Shown here one piece after another: positions 12,701 through 24,627 of a stretch of 64,000 nucleotides of DNA. Within the stretch, counting starts at the first letter, position 1. Each line of letters starts with the position of its first letter. Source of the stretch: Coprinopsis marcescibilis (taxonomy: Eukaryota; Basidiomycota; Agaricomycetes; Agaricales; Psathyrellaceae); NCBI GenBank assembly GCA_004369085.1, contig ML210290.1, positions 4,916 to 68,915 on the forward strand, read 5' to 3'. A program made the translations under genes and the position numbers. The notes beneath the pieces are model-generated. The model was not told where the DNA came from, did not search any database, and saw only the letters and a program-made list of their open reading frames with translations.

Positions 12701-15464
12701 AGCGGGAGAAGATGCGTTTGAAGCAGTGGACATGGCCGCGCCGATCCCGACTGCTTTCCTGAAAGGCGATAGTGGTCGAGTAGAGCTGGCGGGAGAGGTG
12801 GCCGTAGAGCTGCCATTTGCAGGGTTGCGATCCAGGGAAACCCTCCCAACTGGCGAGCTGACCCTTCCTGCTGGGGGTCCGAAGCCATTGGTTGTTGGAG
12901 TAGGAACCTTTTCGAGTCCTGTCTGTGCACGTCCATTGCTGGTGTTAGACAATGTCGGACTCAGCGGAGTTGGGCTGCTGGTGGTAGTGCGATCCAAAAC
13001 GGCCTGACTTAAAGGTGAGGATGGTTGCGCAGGACCGGCAAGAGACGGGTTGTTTTCTGCGCCGAAGCCTGCAGGCTTGTTCGAACCATTAACATTCGCA
13101 TTGGCACCCAGATCAACAGAGCCACCAGCATGTGTATTTGAGCGAGTCATGATACTGCCGCCTTCGGTTATGGGCGTAAGTGGCCTGTCTTGGAGCCCCA
13201 GAGGTGGAAGCTGCGGCCCATTATTCTGCTGGCCTTGAGGACGACCATCGGACAATCCAGAGAGGGGAGGAAGTAAGGGTGGACCGTCCCCATCGTTTAG
13301 TTGGTGCAATTGGGGCAGTTGCTGCCCCGCTTGTTCTGGTCCACCACCAGGACGAGGAACGATTGAAATCGTCGCAGACCGCATGAAATCGACGAGGAGG
13401 TCCCGAAGATGCGAACGGATAACAGAAGTGCGATCGTCCCTTGGGTCCATATTTTCAACAACTTCCCGGTCTAAGAACAGATGCTAGATAGAGAAATAAA
13501 TCGATGCACTATTCGTAATAAGCAATATCCTCACCTCCTTCTGAGGACCGACCGGATACCCAAACATCAGAGAGCCAGGATCACGAGGATCCCAAGTCCA
13601 CCCAGCAGGTCGGCCATACATCTCGAAAGCATCGTGCAACCCTTGAGAGACGGATCATCAGGGTGTGTTCTCCAGCAAATAGCACGCCACTTACCGATAA
13701 TCCACTTAAGCATTTCCTTACTCTGTTGCGGGACACCCTCCATTTCAGGCATAATAAGAAGCCAGCCTTCTCTGCTCTTCATGGACCCTGCCAACTCCTC
13801 GTCCCCAAGCAAGCCCTCCACCTTAATCAAGCTGCTACGGTCGATTAGCTCCGGGCGCTCAGGATACACGGCAAATGCCTGGGTGACATTCGTTATAGTG
13901 AGTAATGCCTTCTTCCTTTCCTTTGGCTTCATCCCGGCGTATACAGTAATCGTAGATTTAGCAGGGAGTGCAGAGCGTGGCGGACTTGAATCCCTTCCGA
14001 AGAGAGATATGCGTTTTTTGGGTTTCGGCGGTTGTCCAGGAGTTGGTGAACTAGCGATCCGAGACTCGGGTCGTGGTTGAGCAGGGGAACCTGGTGCCTG
14101 GCCAGAGCCAGCTTCACCCTGGCTAACAGATATCCAGACACGCTTCCAATCCGTTTGGCCTGCGATGCGTATTCGCGCCCATCCCTCCAACTTCCCGCGA
14201 ACAAGTGTTGTGGCTACCTCTCGAGCTAGTGTCGGATAGAATGCGGTGCAAGTTGCAGGATACAAGTGATTTCAAAGCACAACGTTGGTTGATTGAGTTG
14301 AACCCGTAAGTCTAAGAATGGAAATGTTGATGAGCCAACGGAACTCACAGGGTACGCTGATACGAAGCAGATGGGCTGTATATATCTCCTCCAATCGGGA
14401 TTTCTCCCAAGCGGCAAGGCGAAGGGCTGCCGCCCAGGAAATGAGAGCCGGCGTCGACGGACATGAGAATAACAAGAGGTTTGAGCCCGCAGTATTGAGG
14501 GTCAAGACGTTCGTGTAGCGTTTGGGACCACTGGTGCCAGTTGCGGGTACCGTTACTGAACCAAGGACTTGTACAAACTATGAAACCATCGTTAGAGATA
14601 ACACGAAGCAAGAAGTCGAGCCCCAGGTTGGGCAAAGGGGGTTCAGGTAAAGAGAACACTTACTGCGTCGGTTACGTTCACATAACTTGGTGGCACCTCC
14701 TTCCCTTGACGACTTGCTTCCTGAACTTCCCTCATGTCCCATATGCTCAAGATTGTCCCTCCGAGTTGAGCCCAGACATCTGTCCAGCCATCATCTTTAT
14801 GTGGTCGGTTTCCGTCCGCCTGGCGCTCAATTCTTCTGACAAGGGGACCAGAGAAGTATATCTTATGAGCATGAGAAGCGTTGAGCGCTACTACTGAGCG
14901 AATTTCAGGATGCAGCTGCGGTGGCTGGGGCGGTTGAGGTGCATTCTGCTGAGGAGTGGTTGGTGGGGCAGGGCCGCCTGCCTGCGCGACAGGTGCCCCA
15001 GACACGGGTACGCCGTTGGACCCAATAGGCTGCCCCGGGCCCTGCGGTGGTAATGGGGGCAATGGCTGGTGATAATTTGCCAGAGGAGATTGTTGAGTGG
15101 GCTGAGCAGGTCGGGACATGTCGTTGTTGGTCTGAGGAAAAGCTGGTTGTCGGTATTGTTGTGTTTGTTGTCCCTGTGTCAAAGCTGTTGGCCCTGGTGG
15201 TGCGAGCGCCTGTGCCTGTCCTGATCCAACAATCGATTGCGGTACCAGTGGCGCCTGAGGTGCTGATATATTTCGCTGGTGCGACTTGTTTGACCTAAAC
15301 GCAGAGAAGAACGACGAAGCCCTCGTATGTGTTGGGGTCCCAGAGGTCGCCATTGGCCTGAGGTGAGACTGTTGAGGTTCTGATGAAGGGAATTTAAGCT
15401 GGTTTCTCTGCATTGCCTGGTTATGGCCATCCATGGAACCCGCAATTGCCCCCGAGGAAGCCAT
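9756..15464 (-). CDS. CAF120: Caf120/Skg3-type PH-domain protein of the CCR4-NOT complex
   Basis: ATG at 15464 (MASSGAIAGSMDGHNQAMQR), stop at 9756 (QASRPVSPKH). The first ~150 residues are Pro/Gln-rich and disordered. Then comes the conserved Caf120 region: SHAHKIYFSGPLVRRIE, WTDVWAQLGGTILSIWDMRE and, after introns, a PH domain (WARIRIAGQTDWKRVWISVS, TITVYAGMKPKERKKALLTI, TQAFAVYPERPELIDRSSLI). A further signature is DPRDDRTSVIRSHLRDLLVD. The C-terminal half is very long and low-complexity, with an acidic run (ESSDEEEEEEEE) and a Met-rich repeat near the end. The intron at about 11109-11134 is supported by frame (GRTV to SSEYSQQAGG). Yeast Caf120 associates with CCR4-NOT, which controls mRNA deadenylation and transcription. 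The protein is much longer than the PH core requires. Confidence 0.9.
10260..10500 (-). repeat. Met-rich degenerate repeat inside CAF120
   Basis: The coding strand encodes repeated units of the type MNPMMTGGG, about nine copies with variation (MMMGMNPMMGMNPMM, GGGLTPMMTGGG, MGYPMMGGYNPQH). At DNA level the unit is seen as recurring CATCATxGGGTTCAT on the plus strand. Confidence 0.9.
11349..11386. repeat. CTT/CTC trinucleotide microsatellite
   Basis: About six CTT followed by about five CTC triplets on the plus strand. They encode the poly-Glu run of Caf120, so length changes stay in frame. Confidence 0.9.
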
Positions 15465-17323
15465 TCAGAACTCTTCCTCGTCGTTGTCTGACTCGGTTGG
15501 CGAATGGCGAGCCAGTGCCACGATGACATCCTCTGCCTTTAGCTTTCCCCAATGCAGCTTCCTTTCACGTGAACCGATCCGCCCCTCGTCGTCAAGGGCG
15601 TCGCCTATAACGTCCAGTGGCACGACTGCGCCCATCATCGTTTAGTTGGTCTGGCCAACTTCATGCCATGTTTAAATGACATGGGAACCCGTGCTATGAC
15701 GGAAATCTATGCTCAGTCGGGAGGTTGTGCAAAGAAAGAGGCGAACATCGACCACGAACGAGGTTATCCCTACCGAAAGGCTCTCGGGAATGGCAGCTCA
15801 AATGGTGTTTAACTGGCAATAGCTCTATCTTGACACGAGGCTCGTGGATGATATGGTGCTCCACTTAACGGGGAAGAGAAGACCGCCTGTGCCCTGACTG
15901 TACTAGTATTGGTCAAGAAGACATACCTTCCAGCGTAATCTTATGATGGACATTCCTAGCTGAAAACACCCACACTTATTCTTTATATGCTTCATTGATA
16001 TCTTCCAAGTTCTTTCTCTCTGATTCCAGGGGAATTCAATGAATGAACCATTGCAAGAGTCCGTCTTGTTCGCAATGCTCCGAGTCCCAGGTGCGCACTT
16101 ACAGGTTTCTTATTCGCCGTAATTCTGACTGATTCCGTCATACCTTTCACTGATCCGTTTACCAAGGATGACCGAAGCATATTGGTATACGTACCCTAAG
16201 CACGAGGACTTCAAACCCCAACGCAGTTCACGCATCCCAGTGAGCTTTCCTATCATGGATAGCGTAAACCATGTACCGCCCAAATCTCTATTCAACGAGG
16301 TCACGGCAACGTGCTAGAAGCCTTGGACCGGGACGCTGGAACACGGCGTGCAAGGCCCTGGAGAGATTCGGACTTGGTTAGTCTTTCTGTGACCTCTTCT
16401 TCTTACCTTACCGCCTGAAATCATTGTAGGTAACCAGACACGAGTACCCTGTCAATATACATCCGAGTCGCAGCCGATGATAATAATTTTGAAGTCGGCC
16501 GCAGTCACAACTAGCGCTCACGCCCAGACTCTTGTGTCGCTCGCTCCTCTTCGGCGGCTACATGATACATGCCCTTTTACCTGAGTTCAGGGTCTTTCCC
16601 TCGCTCGGGACTGATCTATTTCCCGGGACAGGGTTACCGACCATTGCATAATGAAGCGTGGATCCGTAGAGATTCAGCGAAAGTGTCTTACTTGTGTTCT
16701 TTCAAGCTCCGCGGCGCTGGAATTCGAAGCACCATGGTTGTGAAAGATCACACCGGTAGAAAGTTCGCACCGGCTCTAAATGGAGGGTCGAATATTCGAC
16801 GAACGCATCTTCTCACCAACTTCTCACTGGAAGAGCCAACGACTTGAAATGTCCGACGAAACCGTGCTTAATCGCGTATGCATTCTGATAAGTACCAACT
16901 CTTTGTCCTTCATTTCATGTTCATTTTTCACGCATAGTACACGGAGCTGAAACGCATTCAACCTCCTGGGATGCTACAGAGCAACGGGTAATGTTTTAAC
17001 CTTATTAACTGTCATCGATGAAAGAAGACTTTAAGAAGTACGCATGTACTTTCTCCGCCCAGTGCGATCATATTCAGAGTCCGGAAACTGCACTGACAAC
17101 TTGAAGCTCTGAGATCTGAGCTCACCTCTGGCCTCCACCTCCACGTTACGGCAAGTCTTGAAAGGGGCCGCAAGGAATCAAGCCCTTTTATTCTGCCTGA
17201 TTTCTTCATCCCACCCTGCCCTATAACGTGTGTGTCCTTGAAGACGCCGTTATATGCTTTTTCCCGGGTTGGACAGTCCTGTGACTCGGATCAAACTCAC
17301 CTCATTTGAGTCACGACTCAAGC

Positions 17324-17531
17324 ATGGGTGCAACCAGTGCGCCCTGCGCAGGTTCGAGAAAAGTCTGGTAAGTAAGCGGAGATTTCATTTAGCAGTGACA
17401 CCTAATATTTTAATTCATCGACTGTTAGGCGAGGCTCAGCCCTGGCCGTTATTTCCGTTCTCCAAAACATTCTACGGGGAATGATGAAGTGGGGCGTTAC
17501 GACAACTGCTCGGTACGAACATCTAGCTTAG
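17324..17531 (+). CDS. Possible two-exon small ORF, unrecognised
   Basis: An ATG at 17324 opens a short exon ending at a good GTAAGT donor (17368). A pyrimidine-containing stretch ends in TTAG at 17428. Joining the exons gives 48 residues (MGATSAPCAGSRKV..., then RGSALAVISVLQNILRGMMK, ending ARYEHLA). The splice signals and hydrophobic middle are the only support. It resembles no family I know, and could be chance. Confidence 0.18.
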
Positions 17532-19049
17532 GGGTAAAAGAAAACGTGGGTCGCTCCTACATGCTGCTGTCGCGAAGAAGGACACTCCAACACTCAAACG
17601 TGTCGCTGTGGTGTTTGCAATTTTCTCTGACGGGAAGATATGGCAGCCCGACAAGGGCGAGTCAGTGATAAGTCATCTCTTTCAAGTTTGCCACCTGGGC
17701 AGCCGTTCTTCCGGCCCACGCTTCTCAGAGGACCAATAGCGTTACTTCGAACGCTCTTAGACTCCCAGCGCCAACAGATGTCTACATACTTCCAGTACCA
17801 CCCGGTCCTGATGTTGCCCGCGAAGCAATAAAGCACGCGGCAGCAGGAGAAGAATTGAAAGGCGGGGATATCACTGCGCGAGTACGTACGCTACGGGGCA
17901 CGCCGCATCTTTTTCTTACTTACAGTATATTTTTTCGCAAGAAAAAACTGCTGGCACTTGCCACCTGTGTGATCTGGGTCCTGCCTCGAGGACAAGTTTC
18001 GACTTGTTCACCACTGGTGTGCCTGTAATTATATGGTCAATGGTAAACCTTGGCGCTGTATGTAGCACCAAGTATGCCGGGTACCACCTCTGCCACTTCC
18101 CGTTGTACCATCAGAGGTTGTCACATCGCAACCTGTTCCAGTGTCAGCCTTCTCAGCCCACTTACACTTACGCCTTGGAGATTGCTCCAATCGGGTTTAC
18201 CCCGGAAGTTTAGAAGAGTTGGGAGCGATATTTCTCGTTTGGCATTTTACGTGCATATCAAAAAATTGCCGCTTGGAAGTTTGAGTAAGGTGTCAGGGCC
18301 CTGAAACCGTCTGCAACCGTGTGCTTTCAATAGGATGGGTGGAACGCCAGGGAGTCATCCTTGTTGCTCTCCGTTTCGAGTTTTTGTTGGCTTCACGGTG
18401 TGCGCTGTTGTGCCTTTAGATCTTGTGCACCGCGGTGGATGCTGGTGGATGTCCTTCTATTGCTTTCTAAGGGCATTTCAGGACACCATGATGGTATGGC
18501 ACTGGGCAAAAACATGCATCAGGGTCGCTGGGTTTCTTAAGCCACACGGTTGGTCGAGTCCAAGACATCTTTACGTGTGTACTCAATGCACGGGTACCTC
18601 ACATGCATCGCATCATTTTACTTACACACAGGCTTTGATTTGCCTCTGTGAATAAAATATGAGTGCTTCAAGGCTCTACCAGAGCCTTGGTGACTGTTTG
18701 TGGTGATTGCGCAGTGTGTGAAGAACAAAATGAACAACAGTACACACGGCGAAGGGCCCACCTGCAGCTGACCGCATAGAAACACAAACATGCAATCGGT
18801 GAATCTGACCAAAGGACATCTCCATCCATACTTAGCTACCTTGTGTGCGTCAAGCACGGATGGACCGTGCCGGGCTGATAGAATAGTCAAAAAGGGTCAA
18901 AAAGTGCATGAAAATTCACCATCAAGCCTTGAACCCACCAGCACACTATTAACGGAACGGTTTCCTACATAAAAACTACGAAGCAACCGTTGACATCCAC
19001 AAACTGGGAAGGCAAGCAGCTGGAACGGAAGCAAATTTTGAGGGTGAGT

Positions 19050-19271
19050 TTATTCATTAAGGACTTCAGGCACAAGGAGATCACTGCCTCCTGGCGGGGT
19101 GAGAAGGTCGGCCAATCCAGTGCGGTTAGAATCATTGACCAATCTCCTGGATACCTGCTTGTTTTGTAGAACGAATGGATCAGCGTCTTGCGCTCCGAAA
19201 GCAACCAACCCCTTCCGACGGTCGACGGAGGATAGATAGGCTTGTGTCGCGTCATTTTTCAAGAAGCCCAT
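19050..19271 (-). CDS. Possible small protein, unrecognised (73 aa)
   Basis: ATG at 19271 opens an uninterrupted frame beginning MGFLKNDATQAYLSSVDRRK and ending LLTPPGGSDLLVPEVLNE. Composition is balanced and looks more coding-like than neighbouring frames. It lies about 280 bp beyond the NDUFB8 stop on the same strand, so it could also be an exon of a longer gene or part of that transcript's 3' region. No family is recognised. Confidence 0.25.
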   Translation of the reverse strand: MGFLKNDATQAYLSSVDRRKGLVAFGAQDADPFVLQNKQVSRRLVNDSNRTGLADLLTPPGGSDLLVPEVLNE

Positions 19272-19547
19272 TTCGTGGTAAGGGTCAGAACCTTCAGCTG
19301 TCTAGTGCTGGTGGCTTATGTCTGCGTGTTGCATGCAAAAATAACCGAGAGCTGGCAAGCGAGTAGTGTATGTGTCCACCGATTTGACGCGAGAGTAATT
19401 ATTGACCATCCAACACAACCAAGTTCGAGTGGTGCATTCCGAATTGGGAAAACCCAGAAAGTAATAGGCGAGGAAGTGCGATAGGGAGATGGCAACCGAA
19501 TCGAATTTAATTGTGCATGGATCAGTCTATACCCCGTGTAGCGAATT

Positions 19548-20156
19548 TCACTCCGAGTCGTCAAGGCTTTCGGACCTTGCCTGTTAAACGTGAGCAGTCA
19601 GCCACTGATGAGCAAGAGAGTTCGGTTCTTGAGATAAGAGAATGACAATAACTCACTTTGTTCTCCTCCAATCCGCCGAGCTCGGTAATTAGGCCGTTGT
19701 AGGGATATTCTCGTCTAGTGGCAGGTGGGTCCGGCGTTAGAGCATATTTTACGGTGAAGCCGAAGGCAACAAAAATGGAGGCAGCAATAAGGAATCGTTG
19801 CAAAGCGACGTTCGGGTCGATGGAAGGTACATCTGGACCCCACATAGAGAGAACCTCTTCTTGTTCATGGAGCTAATTAGGACATTTGGTTAAGCACACA
19901 AACCAGGAGACTCCAATTGAAAGATCTTTCTCACAGGATCGCCAAAGTTCCTCCTCTCGAGCATGTCGTCCCAGCCTCGCGCTGGCAGTTTGCCCTTGGG
20001 AATCCATGGTAGTTGGGGATAGCCATTGAGTTGTGGGTCGGGTTCTTGGGTTGCGTATGACCTGGCGCGTCCTGCGTTGACACAGACTTTGGGCGCAGCT
20101 GTTCTAGATGCCAGTCTGAGAGCAGCAACCCTGCGCAAAGCAGATGCGGAGCTCAT
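19548..20156 (-). CDS. NDUFB8: NADH:ubiquinone oxidoreductase subunit NDUFB8 (ASHI)
   Basis: Three exons (20156-19935, about 19874-19657, 19585-19548). The N-terminus MSSASALRRVAALRLASRTA is basic and non-acidic, as expected for a mitochondrial presequence. The mature part matches the ASHI family: DPQLNGYPQLPWIPKGKLPA, WDDMLERRNFGDP joined across the first intron to LHEQEEVLSMWGPDVPSIDP, a single membrane helix (FLIAASIFVAFGFTVKYAL) and the conserved end REYPYNGLITELGG. It is an accessory subunit of the membrane arm of respiratory complex I. An in-frame ATG at 20390 exists upstream, but the stretch between is not conserved-looking and has no targeting character. Confidence 0.92.
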
Positions 20157-20488
20157 CGCGACAGACAGCGACAAGGAGGTTCCTGAGAGTGATGAGTGTT
20201 GCAAGTGTGGCCCTCGCGCCAAAGGCCGGCGAGTGCAGGGATTGCGTGGGAATCGGCAAACCGGGCCCAACACGTGTTGTGCTGGTTCCGAAAGCGGATA
20301 GGGAGCTGTGATGCGAGATTTCAGATTTCTTAGCGGCAGGGACGTTGATCTACCTGGCTTTCCAGAATCTCGTTCCCCATCATGAACCATAAGCGTAAAC
20401 CATTCAACTGGATCACTTATATTCGCCGTATTCCTCGTATGTCAACAACTGACCCGACCCCTCTTATTATATCGCCCGTAGCGAGCCC
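20157..20488. promoter_or_regulatory. Divergent promoter region of NDUFB8 and the methyltransferase gene
   Basis: The 332 bp between two divergent start codons should hold both promoters. I see no clear TATA box. The call is positional. Confidence 0.45.
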
Positions 20489-22469
20489 ATGTCCAGTCTC
20501 AGCTCTGTCCACGCCGAGAAGGATGTTCAAGACCAGCTTTTGAACGCCAGGAAATGTCGGAGGAAGCCAGGGGAGGTCCCTTATCCCTTTGAACACAACA
20601 ACGGAATGGTAGACTTGTGAGCACCATCCTCGGAATGCAGAATGTCTTCGTCCTGATTGTTTTCTTGGGTATTTAGTGACATTTGGGAACATATGTTCTT
20701 CGTCAATTGCTTTCACAGGCTGACGATGCACCCCTTTGAACGGCCGCCAAAGGTGGTTCTTGACCTTGGTTGTGGGGGTGGCTATTGGGCTTTGGAGGCG
20801 GCAAAACAGTGGACTGTGCGTGTGCTCTGTCTTTACGTTTCCCTGTCTCCACCGTTGACCAATTACTCACAGTCAAGCACTATAATTGGTTATGATATCA
20901 CGGACGTCCAGCCCAAATTACATGACCTACCACACCACCGACATCTCGCTGACCGAGTGAAATGGGTACATGGCAACTTGTTCGTCTCTTTCGGTTAATG
21001 AATGTGAGAAAAGGGAGAAAAGGGTTTAAACCCTTGTTTATTTTCCAGGTTGGATGGACTTCCGTTTCTGGAGTCGCAATTTGACTTTGTGAGGATAGCG
21101 TACCTCGGATTAGGAGTCCCGGAGGACGAGGTTTGTCACACAGGCTTAGAATGACTATTTGACAGCACTAATCAACGAGTTATTTAGTGGCAATTTGTTT
21201 TAGAGGCATGTTTTGATCATTATCTGGCATGGCCATTGCCATACTCACATAAAATGAACACACGTTAGGAAATCTCCAGGGTCATGAAACCGGGAGCAAT
21301 ACTAGAGGTGCGTGCCTATTTCAAGGCGATTCCAGGGTGCTGAACAGACTTCGAGGTTTTGGAAGAGGACCTCATTTTTCCGTGTACAACGGTCCCTAGC
21401 GAGCCTCCACGGTCTCCAACGATGCATCTAGACCTGTCGTTATTCGACTTTTCCAGCCCCACTTCATCGCTCGAACTCCCTTCTAGCATATCTGATAGGA
21501 GACAACCTCCATCCCCATTGAAGTCCAAACTCCAAGATCTAGGACGGTCAAAGACTGCGTCAAAATTACAGCTTTCACACACTTTGCCTTTCATCGGAGC
21601 GAACGCATCATTTACATCTCAGTCAAGCTTGAGTGGTTCCACGGCATGTATCGACCCTGGGGCACCCGTGAAGAAGCATCCGCAAGACCACTCCCGCATC
21701 CGAGCGTCTTGGGACTCTATGCTTTCTAAACGATTCCTTTGCCCACAACTTCTCTCTGTTCTTCCATTCTACCTATCCAGTTTCTTTGATGACATTAAAA
21801 CGCATCCGCCCTACAAGGTGCCACTACCCCCCAACAGTAACTCCATACCCCCACTCCGATCGCGCCATTCTGCCGAATCCTTTCGTCCATCAAGTCGCGG
21901 GAACCTTGACGCCCCTTTCGATCTACGGTTATCTAACGTGTCACACTCTCACAAGACGGACGGGGTTTCTATCCGAGCTATGTATTCGGTCAAAGAACTT
22001 CCAGCGCCCAGCCGGTGGTCCTCTATGCACCTGGCGAGGACGGTGAATACTGTCGCCGCGTGTAAAGGGCCGATATCCAAGGAGTACGAGGCACTGTACA
22101 CGGCAGACTTTAACGTCACGTATCGCAATAGCGACATCACATTGAGGCAAGTGTTTGAACGGGATTGGAACAGCTGGCTTAGGTGAGCTCTATTCGCCAT
22201 ATGCATGCCTTCGTAACGGCTGATAACGGCTGCTGATTCTTTGGTCTAGCGATATGAATGATCGTATGTGTATGCGGGACCGATTGGGGATGGGTCTGGC
22301 GTGGCCAGAAACACCTGGTGACCGTCCGGATTGCAGGAAATGGCGTTCAGACTTTGAGCCACAAAAGAATCAGGCATCTGAGAAAGGACCTGCTCCCATA
22401 CTACACCACGAACCAAATAGGATTTGCAGGTCGATGCGAGCATTCACTGCGAAGAAGTCCTCAAGTTGA
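20489..22469 (+). CDS. SAM-dependent methyltransferase with disordered central insertion
   Basis: ATG at 20489 (MSSLSSVHAEKDVQDQLLNA). The first intron joins PYPFEHNNGMVDF to DIWEHMFFVNCFHRLTMHPF. Motif I follows, VVLDLGCGGGYWALEAAKQW, which binds S-adenosylmethionine, then STIIGYDITDVQPK with the acidic residue expected after strand 2, then LPFLESQFDFVRIAYLGLG and EISRVMKPGAILEVLEED. After this the Rossmann core is interrupted by roughly 130 Ser/Pro-rich residues before a helical region. The chain ends with a conserved-looking RDRLGMGLAWPETPG segment. The intron at 21206-21268 uses a GC donor. This type is common in mushroom genomes as an uncharacterised methyltransferase; the substrate is unknown. 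It is divergent from NDUFB8. Confidence 0.82.
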
Positions 22470-22786
22470 CGCCAAGTTGGACCAAGTCGACTCTGCACTG
22501 TATATTTTGTTGTATAATCTGCTGCTCTATCTGTGCGCATCTATTCACTTGTAATCTCTGCTTTCGATATGTATTTCTCTTGTTGTCTGCTCTGTAACGA
22601 ATATTTCGGACCTTGCAAATGACGCAGGCATGCTTCTGTGCGCCAAGCCGACTCCGGAAAAGGCAAGTGAACTGATCAATTCTGGGAATGTTGGCAGCGA
22701 ACTGAAGCCAGCCTAGTTTCAGTTCTCTTGTCTCGCTTCTACCCACACTCCTATAACTCACCCCTATCAACCGCATATCATCTACA
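22470..22786. other. Intergenic, promoter of the PA2G4-type gene
   Basis: 317 bp between two genes on the same strand. A pyrimidine-rich tract precedes the downstream ATG, as is common in basidiomycete promoters. Nothing else was seen. Confidence 0.4.
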
Positions 22787-24435
22787 ATGTCCGACATCGA
22801 CAAGCCAAAGACCATCCAGGCCCTCGCTGGCGAGAAAGATAAGAAGCCAACCGGTCCTACGATTGCTGAGGGTGATCTCACCAAGTATAAGGTGCGATCT
22901 CGCAATCAACGATATCCTGTTTTCGCGAAAAAAATATGCAAATTCGCATCCAGAGGTGCTGATTATTGTGTTTGTAGACTGCTGGAGAAATCGTCAGTGC
23001 AGTTATCAAGAAACTCATTGGTCTGGCCGTGGACGGCGCAAAGGTTCTCGACTTGTGCGTCGAGGGCGATCGTCTCCTTGAAGAGGCAACCGCTGCTGTC
23101 TACACCAAGAACGTGAAGGGTGTCAAGGTCCCCAGAGGTACACTACCGTTCATTTTTGCACCCGTAAAACTAACCAGAGGTTTTTTCACATAGGTGTCGC
23201 GTTCCCCACTTCAATTTCAGTAAACAACGTCGTCGCCCACTTCTCTCCGATCGCGTATGTCCTACAGCCCACTGTTCACCCTGCAACATTGCTAACATCG
23301 CAGTTTCTTATCGTGACTGACCTCGTATAGATCGGATGAGCAAGCTTCGCAGACTTTGCAAAAAGATGACGTCGTGAAAATTCAGCTCGGAGCCCATATC
23401 GATGGATTTGCCTCCATCAGCGCTGAAACTATTGTTGTTGGTGCCGATTCTTCGAACCCCGTGACGGGCAGACGCGCGGATGTAATCAAGGCAGCCTGGA
23501 CTGCTGCTGAGGCCGCCATGCGGACCGTGAAGGTTGGAAACAAGAACTGGAACGTCACCGATATTGTGTCTCGATCAGCTGGTCAATGGGACTGCAAACC
23601 CGTTGAAGGTATGTATTGATTATCCTTATGGTCTGACAGGTTTTCGTAATAACGGTTAAACCCTCTAGGCATGCTCTCATGCGAACAGTCCCAGAATGTC
23701 ATTGATGGAAAGAAGAGAATCATCCTCAACCCAAGTGAAGGACAGAAGCGCGAATTCGAGACCGCTACCTTTGCCGAAGGAGAGGTTTATGGCATCGACG
23801 TGTTGATCTCGAGCAGCGAGGATGGAAAGGTGAGCTCCATTCTACCCACTGCATTTTCTACGGCCGCTGTTATCCGTTATTGCTTCCAGTTGAATTTTTC
23901 TCTTTGACGTGAATGAACGTGATATTGATTTATGTATCCAGGCCCGTCTAGAGGACACACGAACGACGATCTACCAGCGCGATTCGGCCGTTACCTATCA
24001 ACTTAAAATGAAAAACTCCCGTGCAGTTTTCTCAGAAGTCCAAAAGAAGGCTGGATCGTTCCCCTTTAACATTCGCATCCTCGAGGATGAGAAGCGTTCT
24101 CGTATGGGCTTGCAAGAGGCTGTCCAACATAGCTTGGTAAAACCTTACGAAGTTTTGTATGTTCTCCATCACCGATCTTACTACTTCGCTTCCTGTTGCT
24201 AACCATATTGCGTAGGTACACCCCAACAGGCACCTTTGTCGCCGGCTTCCACTTTACCATCGCACTCTTGCCCAGCGGACCTTTGTTGATCTCTCAACCC
24301 CCAGTGTGGTACAAGCCTGAGCTGATCAAGACTGACAAGGAACTTGAGGACGAAGAGTTGAAGGGATTGGTCTCGCGAAGCTTGAGAGAGAACAAGAAGA
24401 AGGCCAAGAAGACTGAGGGCGAGAAGGAGACCTAA
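22787..24435 (+). CDS. PA2G4/EBP1-type protein (catalytically inactive M24 peptidase fold)
   Basis: ATG at 22787 (MSDIDKPKTIQALAGEKDKK). After several short introns it reads GEIVSAVIKKLIGLAVDGAK, LDLCVEGDRLLEEATAAVYT, GVAFPTSISVNNVVAHFSP, DVVKIQLGAHIDGFASISAE, and ends with a Lys-rich tail (ENKKKAKKTEGEKET). This is the methionine-aminopeptidase fold of the proliferation-associated p38-2G4 family, whose fission yeast member is Cdb4. The family has lost the metal ligands and is not a peptidase. Human EBP1 binds ribosomes and RNA near the tunnel exit. A role in ribosome function here is inferred from the family. The length, just under 400 residues, is normal. Confidence 0.92.
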
Positions 24436-24627
24436 ACCAGCGACCGTCGTCTCTACCAAAGGTGCCTTTGACCGGCAAAATCTGCATAAACTCATGAATA
24501 TTATTATGTCGCTCCATCATATCGTAATCAATCGCCATAAAGTACACATTGCTCTGTCTTTGTAGCAGTAAACTTGAAGAAGGCCATGGTACAATGTGGG
24601 TACAGACCCTGGCACACTGGCCATGTT

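Larger units (their letters stand above)
15465..19547. other. Gene-poor block, about 4.1 kb
   Basis: No recognisable gene lies between the CAF120 start and the NDUFB8 stop, although gene spacing elsewhere is usually below 1.2 kb. Many frames of 60-106 codons occur, none with known motifs. Two weak candidates (17324-17531 plus, 19050-19271 minus) are listed separately. The first few hundred bases presumably contain the CAF120 promoter. The block may hold decayed sequence, non-coding transcripts or lineage-specific small genes. Confidence 0.5.

Noticed and set aside
16569..16847. 92-codon frame in the gene-poor block
   Set aside because: No motif, no targeting signal and no neighbouring exon in phase. 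Length is within chance for this base composition.
17254..17400. Possible zinc-cluster fragment (HGCNQCALRR)
   Set aside because: Only two Cys with the right spacing; the remaining four of a Zn2Cys6 motif are missing.
18335..18655. 106-codon frame with many Cys and Trp, considered as a small secreted effector
   Set aside because: No signal peptide, no regular Cys spacing and no splice or promoter support.
24196..24495. Minus-strand frames over the PA2G4 3' exon
   Set aside because: Shadow of the Lys/Glu-rich tail; no independent support.
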